Shown: positions 7,869-15,752 of the stretch, piece by piece
Numbering within the stretch: the first letter of the stretch is position 1
How the letters are laid out: each line of letters starts with the position of its first letter
Origin: JAJTFW01 sp964534995
GTDB lineage: Bacteria > Bacteroidota > Bacteroidia > AKYH767-A > OLB10
DNA length: 48,671 nucleotides
Direction: 5' to 3'
NCBI GenBank assembly: GCA_964534995.1
Contig: CAZHSC010000020.1
Location: 1 to 48,671, forward strand
The notes under the pieces: generated by a model
What the model was told of the DNA's origin: nothing
What the model saw: the letters and a program-made list of their open reading frames with translations, nothing else
Database searches by the model: none
Position numbers and translations under genes: made by a program

Positions 7869-8813
7869 TCAGGCTATTTGCGCTACAACCCGCTGTAAAA
7901 TCTCAAAAGTATTTTCTGCCATCAGGTTTTCCTTATCAAGGGTAGGGTTCACCTCAGCAATCTCAAAGCAGCAGACCTTTTCATTTTGGATCAAGCGTAC
8001 GCACAATGAACCTGCTTCTTTTTCTGTAATTCCATTTCTCACAGGTGTTCCGGTACCCTTAGATATCGAGCTATCCATTGAATCCACATCAAAGCTAACA
8101 TAGATCATCTGACAGTTATTTAAATATGCCAGGGCATCTCTTGCAATCTTCTCCACCCCGTGGCGTTTAACGTCATTGGTGGTAAAGGTTTTGATTTTAT
8201 GCTTTTTGATAAGATAACTTTCTTCAGGCTCCACATCCCTTACTCCTATAAAAACAAGGTCAGAGTAATTAATCTTGGGGCTTATACCTCCTACTTTCTT
8301 AAGCCGGTTCCACATCTCGATAGTTTCTTTATCCGGCTTATTCATCTTATTAGCTATATTATCTTCGCCCAGGGTTGCAGCCAATGGCATACCATGCACA
8401 TTACCGGTTGGCGTTGTAAAAGGTGAGTGAAGATCCGCGTGTGCATCTATCCATATCACCCCAAGACGGGCTTTGGGATTGGCCATTTTAATTCCTGCAA
8501 TCGTCCCTCCGGCAGTGCTGTGGTCACCGGCCAGTATAATAGGAAACTCTTTCATTTTCAGCGTTTCCTGAACAGTTTTACTGAGCCTTTCATAAATATT
8601 TACAATACCGCGCAGCCGTTTTGCATAGGTACTCCCTTGAGCTTCAAACAATAAGTTGTTCTCCACAGGAATCTCTACTGATGACAATTTATTAAACAAA
8701 TTGGAGCCATAATCCAACGCCGCTATTTTAATTGCATCGGGACCCAGGCTTGCCCCCCTTGTTCCAGCTCCAATCTCCGACTTCACCTCTATCAATTTGA
8801 TTTTCTTATGCAT
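7869..8813 (-). CDS. Arginase (ureohydrolase family)
   Basis: The 314-residue ureohydrolase shows all the binuclear manganese ligands: AGDHS (His98), WIDAHAD (Asp123, His125, Asp127) and SFDVDSMD (Asp242, Asp244). The substrate loop TPTGNVHGMP (134-143) and the late EVNP motif (287-290) are also present. The TGN-VHG loop favours arginase, which converts arginine to ornithine and urea. Agmatinase is the alternative and would fit the divergent decarboxylase whose product is agmatine. It starts 146 bases from that gene. The start at 8813 (MHKKIKLIEVKSEIGAG) fits the family N terminus. I see no TAnnTTTG box upstream. Confidence 0.88.
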   Translation of the reverse strand: MHKKIKLIEVKSEIGAGTRGASLGPDAIKIAALDYGSNLFNKLSSVEIPVENNLLFEAQGSTYAKRLRGIVNIYERLSKTVQETLKMKEFPIILAGDHSTAGGTIAGIKMANPKARLGVIWIDAHADLHSPFTTPTGNVHGMPLAATLGEDNIANKMNKPDKETIEMWNRLKKVGGISPKINYSDLVFIGVRDVEPEESYLIKKHKIKTFTTNDVKRHGVEKIARDALAYLNNCQMIYVSFDVDSMDSSISKGTGTPVRNGITEKEAGSLCVRLIQNEKVCCFEIAEVNPTLDKENLMAENTFEILQRVVAQIA

Positions 8814-8918
8814 ATGTCACAATTTTTAATTTAAAGGCACTAATATATCAACTAAACCGGGCAATAATTTTTTAATTATATTATTTGATTCTTCATTTTA
8901 ATTAACAACCAGGTTAAT

Positions 8919-8926
8919 TACTTTCG
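8919..8926 (+). promoter_or_regulatory. Candidate -7 box of the arginine decarboxylase gene
   Basis: TACTTTCG is a one-base variant of TAnnTTTG, 32 bases before the ATG at 8959. The identical octamer precedes the MarR gene (20479-20486). Confidence 0.35.
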
Positions 8927-8958
8927 TAAAAAAATTACCAAGTAAGTAACTTAGATTT

Positions 8959-10350
8959 ATGAAGAACCGCTACATTGACTTAATTCAACAAACCTTTGAG
9001 TTTCCCCAAGAAGAGTTTGCTGTAATAGATAACAACCTGCATTTTAATGGAATACCCTTAATGGATATCATTGAGCAATATGGTACCCCATTAAAAATAA
9101 CCTATTTGCCAAAGATCGGAACCCAGATTCAAAAGGCAAAGCGATTATTTCATGTGGCAATGGCGAAAGCCGACTACGAAGGTAATTATTTATACTGCTA
9201 TTGTACGAAGAGTTCGCACTTTGAGTTTATCTTAAATGAAGCTCTTAAGAATGATATACACCTTGAAACCAGTTCTGCATTTGATATATCCATTATAAAG
9301 GAACTGGCCAAAGAGGGTAAAATCAACAAAGAATCATTTATTCTTTGCAATGGTTTTAAAAGACCCAATTACATTGAAGGAATTGTTGATCTGCTGAATG
9401 ATGGTTTCTCCAATTTAATTCCTATTCTGGATAATAAGCAGGAGCTAACGGATTTTCAGCAAGCCGGAAAGCATAAATACAAGATAGGAATTCGTATCGC
9501 TGCCGAAGAGGAGCCCAATGCTGAGTTCTATACATCCAGACTCGGAATCAGGTACAACGAGATTATTGATTATTACCTGAACGTGATCAAGCCAGATAAA
9601 AAAATAGAACTTAAAATGCTTCACTTTTTCATAAACACCGGCATAAAAGATACCGCTTATTACTGGAGTGAACTTCAGAAGAATATCAACCTCTATTGTG
9701 AACTTAAAAAACTATGTCCCGAACTGGAATACCTTGATATTGGTGGTGGTTTTCCGATTAAGACAAAACTTGATTTTAATTATGATTATCAGTACATGGC
9801 AGATGAGATTATTCGTCAGATAAAAACCGCATGTGTACAAAAGGAGGTTCCGGAACCTCATATCATGACAGAATTCGGGTCATTTACAGTAGGTGAAAGT
9901 GGTGCAGTACTATTCAGCATTGTTGGACAGAAAAAACAAAATGACAATGAGCTCTGGAATATGATTGACAGTTCATTTATTACTACACTGCCTGACACCT
10001 GGGGAATCAAACAAAAGTTTATCCTTCTGGCCATTAATAACTGGGATGAGGAATATCATCGCGTAAACCTGGGCGGGATTACCTGTGACTCGGATGATTA
10101 TTATATCATGGAGTCAGTTCGCAACCGGGTGTTTTTACCCAAACCGAAAGAAGGTGAAACGCAATATATAGGATTTTTTCATACCGGAGCCTACCAGGAA
10201 AGTATTGGAGGATACGGTGGTATACAACATTGCTTGATCCCTGCCCCAAAACATGTTCTGATTGACCGCGAAGAGGACGGTGAATATTCCACCCGCTTGT
10301 TCGCAAAAGAACAAAGTGCTAAAAACATGATGAAAATATTGGGTTATTGA
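8959..10350 (+). CDS. PLP-dependent arginine decarboxylase (alanine-racemase-fold, Bacteroidetes type)
   Basis: This 463-residue fold-type III PLP enzyme probably decarboxylates arginine to agmatine for polyamine synthesis. The N-terminal stretch (DLIQQTFEFPQEEF, then IPLMDIIEQYGTPLKITYLP) matches the Bacteroidota arginine decarboxylase group. The PLP lysine is likely in YCYCTKSSHF (about residue 80). The phosphate-binding GGGFP lies near 265, and the substrate-site motif TCDSDDYY near 377 is equivalent to the CDxxD of ornithine decarboxylases. It is much shorter than E. coli SpeA. It is divergent from arginase, with ArgS beyond. A hairpin overlaps its stop codon. Substrate preference is inferred from the subfamily. 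Confidence 0.85.
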   Translation: MKNRYIDLIQQTFEFPQEEFAVIDNNLHFNGIPLMDIIEQYGTPLKITYLPKIGTQIQKAKRLFHVAMAKADYEGNYLYCYCTKSSHFEFILNEALKNDIHLETSSAFDISIIKELAKEGKINKESFILCNGFKRPNYIEGIVDLLNDGFSNLIPILDNKQELTDFQQAGKHKYKIGIRIAAEEEPNAEFYTSRLGIRYNEIIDYYLNVIKPDKKIELKMLHFFINTGIKDTAYYWSELQKNINLYCELKKLCPELEYLDIGGGFPIKTKLDFNYDYQYMADEIIRQIKTACVQKEVPEPHIMTEFGSFTVGESGAVLFSIVGQKKQNDNELWNMIDSSFITTLPDTWGIKQKFILLAINNWDEEYHRVNLGGITCDSDDYYIMESVRNRVFLPKPKEGETQYIGFFHTGAYQESIGGYGGIQHCLIPAPKHVLIDREEDGEYSTRLFAKEQSAKNMMKILGY

Positions 10351-10359
10351 TCCCAATAT
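10336..10359 (+). terminator. Hairpin over the arginine decarboxylase stop codon, possible terminator
   Basis: ATATTGGG (10336-10343) and CCCAATAT (10352-10359) are perfect 8-base arms around an 8-base loop holding the stop codon. A pyrimidine-rich stretch (CTTTTCTTGTTT) follows about 8 bases later, so termination is possible but not typical. Confidence 0.4.
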
Positions 10360-10407
10360 CCGGCGGCTTTTCTTGTTTGATAAAAGTCATAGCTGAAGTA
10401 CGTCCTT

Positions 10408-10433
10408 ATATGAAATTTCATATGCAACTGCAT
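10408..10433. promoter_or_regulatory. Two abutting palindromes, candidate operator
   Basis: ATATGAAATTTCATAT (10408-10423) is a perfect 16-base palindrome. Overlapping its end is ATGCA-AC-TGCAT (10422-10433). They lie in the 245-base spacer between the arginine decarboxylase gene and the coiled-coil lipoprotein gene, about 123 bases upstream of that gene's -7 box. One 16-base palindrome in a window this size can occur by chance. Confidence 0.25.
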
Positions 10434-10555
10434 TTCAATTATTTATGTAAAATATTCAAGAGAGATGTGGCCTGACCGGATGCATTTTAACTATCAACAA
10501 TAGCCATGTTCAAAAATTTGGGCGAAAAAACAATAAATGTAGGTGAAATAATGTT

Positions 10556-10563
10556 TATCTTTG
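10556..10563 (+). promoter_or_regulatory. -7 promoter box of the coiled-coil lipoprotein gene
   Basis: TATCTTTG is an exact TAnnTTTG, 32 bases before the ATG at 10596. Its position inside the longer open frame that begins at 10506 argues that translation starts at 10596. Confidence 0.55.
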
Positions 10564-10595
10564 ACAAACGAAAAAAATCCCTATATTTCAATACC

Positions 10596-11459
10596 ATGAA
10601 AAACATCTTAATTATTGCCGGACTTAGTGTCCTGATGGCAAGTTGCGGGCCTGATTATAAAGCAGAAGTGGAGCGCATGATGCGTGAACGTGATAGTTTA
10701 ATGGCTCAATACGATGCCAAAGATTCTGTCATCAACGGTTACATGCAGGATATCAGCGAGATACAAACCAGCATTGAAGGTCTTACCCAGCAGGAAGAAA
10801 TGTTGAAGAATGAAGGTGGCACTAACCCTGAAGCCAGTCAGGATGCAAAAACTAAGATCATGGGTGATATCGAAGCTATTCGCCAGTTGATCGACCAGAA
10901 CAAGAAAAAGTTGTCTGAACTTCAGGCAAGGGTTAGAAAATCAAATGTTAAGGTTGCAGAACTTGAAAAAATGATTGGCTCATTAAATACGCAATTGGCC
11001 ATGAGGGATTCAAGCATTAACGCATTAAACGAAAATATCCTCGCTTTAAACGGTACCATTACCAATATGCAGGGTACTATTGATACCATAACTACTGACA
11101 ATAACAACAAAGCCCGTGAAATCGCCGACAAGACTACAAAACTTCACACTGCTTATTACACTGTTGGTGATTATAAAACACTTCGTGACAAGAGAGTATT
11201 AACCAAACAAGGTGGTTTCCTCGGTCTCGGAAAGCAAAAGTCCATGGTTCCTGACTTTAACCAGGAAGCCTTCACCCAAATTGATTTTACAGCTACCAAA
11301 ACCATTGAGTTGAATTCCAAAGCTGTTAAAATGCTGAGTACACATCCAACAGGAACATACACACTGAAGAAAGAAAATGAAAAAGTAACCGCCTTAGAAA
11401 TCACAGATCCTGAAAAATTCTGGATGGCGTCAAAATACCTGGTTCTGGTCACAGAATAA
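10596..11459 (+). CDS. Coiled-coil lipoprotein, 287 residues
   Basis: The start at 10596 gives a clean lipoprotein signal peptide (MKNILIIAGLSVLMASC, lipidation at Cys17). Earlier in-frame ATGs would bury it behind 30 polar residues and lie upstream of the promoter box. After the Cys comes a long heptad-rich coiled coil (about residues 20-190; repeated LN.N...LNG.I.NMQ.TID patterns). A small C-terminal beta domain follows (TKQGGFLGLGKQKSM, then IELNSKAVKMLSTHPTGTY). Such proteins occur widely in Bacteroidota without a defined role; a structural or scaffolding role in the envelope is an inference. A strong terminator follows. Confidence 0.75.
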   Translation: MKNILIIAGLSVLMASCGPDYKAEVERMMRERDSLMAQYDAKDSVINGYMQDISEIQTSIEGLTQQEEMLKNEGGTNPEASQDAKTKIMGDIEAIRQLIDQNKKKLSELQARVRKSNVKVAELEKMIGSLNTQLAMRDSSINALNENILALNGTITNMQGTIDTITTDNNNKAREIADKTTKLHTAYYTVGDYKTLRDKRVLTKQGGFLGLGKQKSMVPDFNQEAFTQIDFTATKTIELNSKAVKMLSTHPTGTYTLKKENEKVTALEITDPEKFWMASKYLVLVTE

Positions 11460-11475
11460 GATTATCCAAAACAAT

Positions 11476-11516
11476 AAAAAAAGAGGCTGTCTCAGATCGA
11501 GACAGCTTCTTTTTTT
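11476..11516 (+). terminator. Strong intrinsic terminator, bidirectional in form
   Basis: GCTGTCTC (11486-11493) and GAGACAGC (11499-11506) pair around AGATC. The flanking A-rich (11476-11485) and T-rich (11507-11516) tracts extend the stem. It ends the lipoprotein transcript 15 bases before the acyltransferase ATG. Confidence 0.9.
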
Positions 11517-11531
11517 ATAATTTCACCTCAT

Positions 11532-12077
11532 ATGCGTTTGTTATACCTCTTCTTCTTTCGATTGCTTGGATGGAAAATTGAAGGTGATGTTCCCCGTAAC
11601 CTCTCAAAGTATATTATTGCCGTTGCCCCGCATACCAGCAATTGGGATTTTTTAATTGGGCTTGCCGTCAGAAGTATCAAACGATTTCCATCGAACTTTC
11701 TTGCCAAGAAGGAATTATTCAGGAAACCTTTCGGATGGTTGTTCCGATATCTGGGAGGATATCCGGTTGACAGAAGCAGCAAGTCGAATATGGTGGATCA
11801 GGTAGTTCAAATTATTAATAATTCAAGGCAGTTTGTTATCGCCATCGCACCCGAAGGAACCCGGAAAAACGTGAGTAAATGGAAAACCGGCTTTTACCAC
11901 ATCGCCTATAGCGCGTCCATTCCCATTGTTTTTACAAGTTTTGATTACAACACGCGTACTGTACGCTTTCACCCTCCATTTTCGCCCAGCGGAAATTATC
12001 AGGAAGATGCCCCTTTGATGGCTGCCTGCTTTAATAACATCAGGGGTAAAAACAGAGGAGTTGCACCGGTTTTATAA
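11532..12077 (+). CDS. 1-acyl-glycerol-3-phosphate acyltransferase-like protein (PlsC superfamily)
   Basis: The 181-residue protein has the PlsC signature block I in APHTSNWDFLIGL (His33 and Asp38, HxxxxD), block II around FLAKKELFRKPFGW, and block III in APEGTRK (about residues 113-119). It would transfer an acyl chain to a lysophospholipid or similar acceptor at the inner membrane. It belongs to a short subfamily with only a weak N-terminal hydrophobic stretch. The start lies just 15 bases after a terminator, with no clear TAnnTTTG between them, so its promoter is unclear. The acceptor lipid is not predictable. Confidence 0.85.
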   Translation: MRLLYLFFFRLLGWKIEGDVPRNLSKYIIAVAPHTSNWDFLIGLAVRSIKRFPSNFLAKKELFRKPFGWLFRYLGGYPVDRSSKSNMVDQVVQIINNSRQFVIAIAPEGTRKNVSKWKTGFYHIAYSASIPIVFTSFDYNTRTVRFHPPFSPSGNYQEDAPLMAACFNNIRGKNRGVAPVL

Positions 12078-12140
12078 ACAGCATTTCAGCTTGAGAAATA
12101 AAAAATTATGTCCGGCCAATCTTATATCAGCCTGTCTGTA

Positions 12141-12159
12141 TCCCAATCAACCATTGGGA
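12141..12159. terminator. Short hairpin between convergent genes
   Basis: TCCCAAT (12141-12147) and ATTGGGA (12153-12159) with loop CAACC lie 6 bases from the end of purC and 64 after the acyltransferase. There is no T run on either strand, so this is a weak terminator candidate. Confidence 0.3.
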
Positions 12160-12164
12160 ATGTA

Positions 12165-13142
12165 TCAAATACCCGAAAGCAGTGGCATTAACTCACGATG
12201 AAGGTTTTCATTGATACGGGCGAGTATGTCCCTGCATTCGTCTTTCACAAACTTTTTACCGGTCACCTTCTCATATAATTCAATGTAGCGCTCACTTACT
12301 TCCTTCACAAACTCATCCGGCATCTCTGGAATCACTTGCCCTTCGAGTCCCTGAAAATGATGCGCAATCAGCCATTGCCTTAAAAATTCTTTACTGAGTT
12401 GGCGCTGCTCCTCGCCGTTTCTCTGACGTTCTTCATAGCCTTCTGCATAAAAATACCTTGACGAATCAGGCGTATGAATTTCATCAATTATAAATATTTT
12501 ATCATTCGATTTTCCAAATTCATATTTAGTATCAACCAAAATCAGACCTTTCTCCATCGCCATTTTCACTCCTCTTTCATACAGCGCCCTGGTATACTTT
12601 TCAAGTTGCAGATATTCTGCTTCAGGCACGATACCACCCGCGATAATATCTTCACGTGATATGTCTTCATCGTGGCCGTGCGAACTCTTTGTAGTAGGTG
12701 TAATAATAGGTTCAGGAAAAGGATCATTTTCCCTCATTCCGTCAGGCATAGGCACGCCACAAATAGTTCTCTTCCCACTTTTGTATTCCCTCCAGGCATG
12801 TCCGGTAAGAAAACCCCTGATAACCATTTCAACTTTATAGGGTTTGCATAATATTCCGATGGCGGCATTGGGGTCAGGAATACTGATGATCCAATTCGGA
12901 CAAATATCTTTGGATGCATCCAAAAAATAGGCAGCCAACTGATTCAGCACCTGTCCTTTGTAAGGAATCGGCCTGGGTAATATTACATCAAAAGCGGAAA
13001 CACGATCTGTAACCACCATTACCATCAGTTTATTATCGATGATATAAACATCCCGCACTTTTCCGTGGTAAACAGAAGTCTGTTCCGGCAGAATAAAATC
13101 GGTCCGGGTGATACACTGTGAGTCACTTAGTAAGTGTTCCAT
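12165..13142 (-). CDS. purC: Phosphoribosylaminoimidazole-succinocarboxamide synthase
   Basis: This 325-residue SAICAR synthetase joins aspartate to CAIR using ATP, in de novo purine synthesis. Visible family motifs are YHGKVRDVYIIDNKLMVMVV near the N terminus (residues 25-44), TDRVSAFDVILPRPIPYKG (nucleotide-binding region), VRGFLTGHAWREYKSG, and LVDTKYEFGK with IDEIHTPDSSRYF in the C-terminal half. Length fits the longer bacterial/yeast-like form rather than the 240-residue E. coli form. It stands alone on the minus strand with an exact -7 box 19 bases before the ATG. Confidence 0.96.
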   Translation of the reverse strand: MEHLLSDSQCITRTDFILPEQTSVYHGKVRDVYIIDNKLMVMVVTDRVSAFDVILPRPIPYKGQVLNQLAAYFLDASKDICPNWIISIPDPNAAIGILCKPYKVEMVIRGFLTGHAWREYKSGKRTICGVPMPDGMRENDPFPEPIITPTTKSSHGHDEDISREDIIAGGIVPEAEYLQLEKYTRALYERGVKMAMEKGLILVDTKYEFGKSNDKIFIIDEIHTPDSSRYFYAEGYEERQRNGEEQRQLSKEFLRQWLIAHHFQGLEGQVIPEMPDEFVKEVSERYIELYEKVTGKKFVKDECRDILARINENLHRELMPLLSGI

Positions 13143-13161
13143 GTATTTGATGTATATACTA

Positions 13162-13169
13162 CAAAGGTA
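13162..13169 (-). promoter_or_regulatory. Promoter of purC
   Basis: On the minus strand TACCTTTG (TAnnTTTG) lies 19 bases before the ATG. Nineteen bases further upstream is TTTC, one base off the -33 TTTG, making this the second-best promoter in the window. Confidence 0.55.
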
Positions 13170-13324
13170 ACTTTTCCCTTCAATGAATGAAATAAAAATA
13201 GGTAAGTCAGTTGGATAAAAATTTTATTAAAAGCACTATAACAAGCGACAAGTACCTGAAATTACAAAACTTATGTAAAAACAAGAAATAGAAAAACCCA
13301 GCTGTTCACAGGCAATACAATTTA

Positions 13325-14365
13325 TCATTCAGGTGAAGACGGGGAATCATTTCCCATCACATTGCTTTTTTTCCTGTTATCACCATTCACTCTATCATAG
13401 GCATAAATAATATCACGCACCAGCCTGTGCCTTACCACATCGGTGGCATCCAGATGAACAAATCCAATTCCATCAATTTTGTTGAGGATTCGCGTTGCCT
13501 GAATTAATCCGGAAGGCTGGTTCCTTGGCAGATCAACCTGAGAGGTGTCACCGGTCACAATCATTTTTGCACTGGGTCCCATCCTTGTCAAAAACATCTT
13601 TAACTGGCTTTCTGTTGCATTCTGCGCTTCATCCAGTATCACATAGGCGTGATCGAGGGTTCGCCCTCTCATAAAGGCAAGAGGTGCCACTTCGATCACT
13701 CCATTTTCAAGAAATGAACGAAGCTTTTCTCCGGGTATCATGTCGAACAATGCATCATACAATGGCCTTAAATAAGGATCAATTTTCTCCTTTAAATCAC
13801 CGGGGAGAAAACCCAGATTTTCGCCAGCTTCCACGGCAGGACGCGTTAGGATGATCCGCCGAATTTCACGATTCTTTAATGCCCTAACTGCCAGGGCCAC
13901 CGCCGTATATGTTTTTCCGGTACCGGCAGGGCCAATGGCGAATACGATATCATTTTTTTCACAGGTCTCCACCAGTTTGCGTTGATTGGGTGTACGGGCT
14001 CTGACCATGAGTCCCCCCGGACCAAAAACCAATACATCACGACCGTCTGCCCCACCCTGGGGTAAGGGGACCGGGGCGGCACTATTATCAGAAATACCAG
14101 ACGATCCTTTTTCAGAACCATTCAGCAGATAACTGACTTCAGTAGGCGTGAGCATTCCATGTTCAAGAAAATAAGACAGCAACTGCTTCACTTTCGCGGA
14201 TGCGATATTTACCAGGCTATCCTCGCCTATTATTTTCAATTCATGTCCTCTGCCGGCAATCTTTAATGCAGGGTATTTACGGCGGATAACGTCCAGGTTA
14301 GCATCATTAATGCCAAAAAAATCAACCACATTTGTAAATTCAACTGGTATTATTACTTCTTTCAA
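13325..14365 (-). CDS. phoH: PhoH-family ATPase
   Basis: This 346-residue cytoplasmic P-loop protein has an N-terminal small domain (residues 1-80, FFGINDANLDVIRRKYP), a proline/glycine-rich linker (about 85-120), and a helicase-like ATPase core. Walker A is GPAGTGKT (145-152) and Walker B VILDEAQNA. Later motifs include TRMGPSAKMIVTGDTSQVDLP. PhoH proteins are ATPases linked to RNA metabolism and phosphate-starvation or stress responses. The only start giving the family N terminus is TTG at 14365; no ATG occurs before the conserved region. Confidence 0.93.
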   Translation of the reverse strand: MKEVIIPVEFTNVVDFFGINDANLDVIRRKYPALKIAGRGHELKIIGEDSLVNIASAKVKQLLSYFLEHGMLTPTEVSYLLNGSEKGSSGISDNSAAPVPLPQGGADGRDVLVFGPGGLMVRARTPNQRKLVETCEKNDIVFAIGPAGTGKTYTAVALAVRALKNREIRRIILTRPAVEAGENLGFLPGDLKEKIDPYLRPLYDALFDMIPGEKLRSFLENGVIEVAPLAFMRGRTLDHAYVILDEAQNATESQLKMFLTRMGPSAKMIVTGDTSQVDLPRNQPSGLIQATRILNKIDGIGFVHLDATDVVRHRLVRDIIYAYDRVNGDNRKKSNVMGNDSPSSPE

Positions 14366-14475
14366 ATCAGATATTTTGTTTATTTTACGTTGTAAATATA
14401 AGAACAGTTACCCCGATTTAACATGGCCTGATTGAAAAGGGGCCGGTTAAAGTCTTCTGCCCGGAACAAACCTGC

Positions 14476-14970
14476 ATGGAACTACAGTCGCTCACGAGAT
14501 TATTATCAGAAACCAAATATAAAAAACAGGTAATTGCCATAGCCGGAGAAATTGGTGATTCCCCGCAACACTTGTTAAAACTATGTCTGGCCAAAGATCC
14601 AAATGTAGCCGCAAAGGCCTCCTGGGTCTTTAGAGCCTGGGCACATAAACATCCCATAAAAGCATTACAATGCTCTACTAAGCTACCGGAACTTATTACG
14701 AATAGTAAATATGATCCCGTTATCAGAAACATACTTGGTGCTATCAGAGATTTAGACATACCTGAAAAAACGGAAGCCCGATTGTGTGACTTATGCCTTT
14801 CGATTCTAAACCGGGAAAGTCACGCGGTGGCTGTCCATGCAAATGCCTTGTGCATATTACTGGAATTGGGAAAAAGGCACCCTGAGATGAAAAATGAATT
14901 TTTTCTTGGCATATCAAGAAATAAGGCCTTGACAGAGCGCTTATACAAGCAGATATCTGCGCTCAGATAA
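14476..14970 (+). CDS. HEAT-repeat-like helical protein, 164 residues
   Basis: I do not recognise a named function. The sequence is nearly all helical, with regularly spaced repeat-like units: LTRLLSETKYKKQVIAIAG, then LLKLCLAKDPNVAAKASWVFRAW, then CLSILNRESHAVAVHANALCILLELGK. The pattern resembles HEAT/ARM repeats, where pairs of helices form a protein-binding surface. There is no signal peptide, so it is cytoplasmic. It lies between phoH (divergent) and the ECF sigma gene, and 206 bases separate it from the latter, so it is probably its own transcript. Closing residues are YKQISALR. Confidence 0.65.
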   Translation: MELQSLTRLLSETKYKKQVIAIAGEIGDSPQHLLKLCLAKDPNVAAKASWVFRAWAHKHPIKALQCSTKLPELITNSKYDPVIRNILGAIRDLDIPEKTEARLCDLCLSILNRESHAVAVHANALCILLELGKRHPEMKNEFFLGISRNKALTERLYKQISALR

Positions 14971-15163
14971 ATTTCGATATAGAAAAATATGGAGGAATAT
15001 TGATTGGCATTTTCATACCCCGGTTATCAGGAAGGCCAATATAAAAAGAGGTTATTTCTCAAGTCTACTCTCCCGTTTTTCTGGAGGAATGAATCAGAAG
15101 ATTCAACTGAATTCGCTCAGAAGAAACCCCATATTCAACATCAAGCCATAACCAAAGAATCAT

Positions 15164-15171
15164 TATTTTTG
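15164..15171 (+). promoter_or_regulatory. -7 box of the ECF sigma factor gene
   Basis: TATTTTTG (TAnnTTTG) ends 5 bases before the ATG at 15177, implying a leaderless message. The preceding 200 bases contain nothing else I can name. Confidence 0.45.
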
Positions 15172-15176
15172 AAAAC

Positions 15177-15752
15177 ATGAAAAATGCCGGTAATATCTCC
15201 GACTTAAGTGATGAAGAACTGGTAAATTTATATAAGCAGGAAAGCGATAATCAATATCTGGGTATTTTATTTAAGCGGTACAGCCATCTTGTATTTGGGG
15301 TATGTTTAAAATACCTGAAGGATGAAGATGATAGTAAAGATGCCGCGATGCAGGTATTTGAAAAACTTTTTATTGAACTTAAGAAACACCAAATCCAGCA
15401 CTTTAAGGCATGGCTTCATACTGTAACAAAATATCATTGCCTCATGATTTTACGCTCGTCCAATAAAGAAAGCAGCGGACATGAAGCACATATTATGGAA
15501 ATCGAGGCCTTCAAACATCAGGTGCAGGGAAATGATGAAGAAAGTCTGGAAAATGAAATGAAACTCCAACATATGGAATCATCCATTTCCGAACTCGAAC
15601 CCTCACAGCAAACATGTATACGATTGTTTTACCTGGAGGGTAAAAGTTACCAACAAGTGGCCCATATCACCGGTTACAGCCTAAAACAGGTAAAAAGTTA
15701 CCTTCAAAATGGTAAGAGAAACTTAAAACTGAAACTGAGTAAAAATGAATAA
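15177..15752 (+). CDS. ECF-type RNA polymerase sigma-70 factor
   Basis: The 191-residue protein has sigma region 2 at about residues 18-85 (YLGILFKRYSHLVFGVCLKYL, then AMQVFEKLF, with the core-binding and -10 recognition helices ending in KAWLHTVTKYHCLMILR). Region 4 lies at about 135-188 (LEPSQQTCIRLFYLEGKSYQQVA, then TGYSLKQVKSYLQNGKRNLK), the helix-turn-helix for the -35 element. It is about 10-15 residues longer than typical, due to an acidic linker. The downstream anti-sigma gene overlaps it by 8 bases, so the pair is translationally coupled. It probably responds to an envelope signal. Confidence 0.93.
   Translation: MKNAGNISDLSDEELVNLYKQESDNQYLGILFKRYSHLVFGVCLKYLKDEDDSKDAAMQVFEKLFIELKKHQIQHFKAWLHTVTKYHCLMILRSSNKESSGHEAHIMEIEAFKHQVQGNDEESLENEMKLQHMESSISELEPSQQTCIRLFYLEGKSYQQVAHITGYSLKQVKSYLQNGKRNLKLKLSKNE

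Noticed and set aside
10506..10595. Earlier in-frame start for the coiled-coil lipoprotein
   Set aside because: It would put 30 polar residues before a perfect lipoprotein signal peptide, and the promoter box lies within this stretch.
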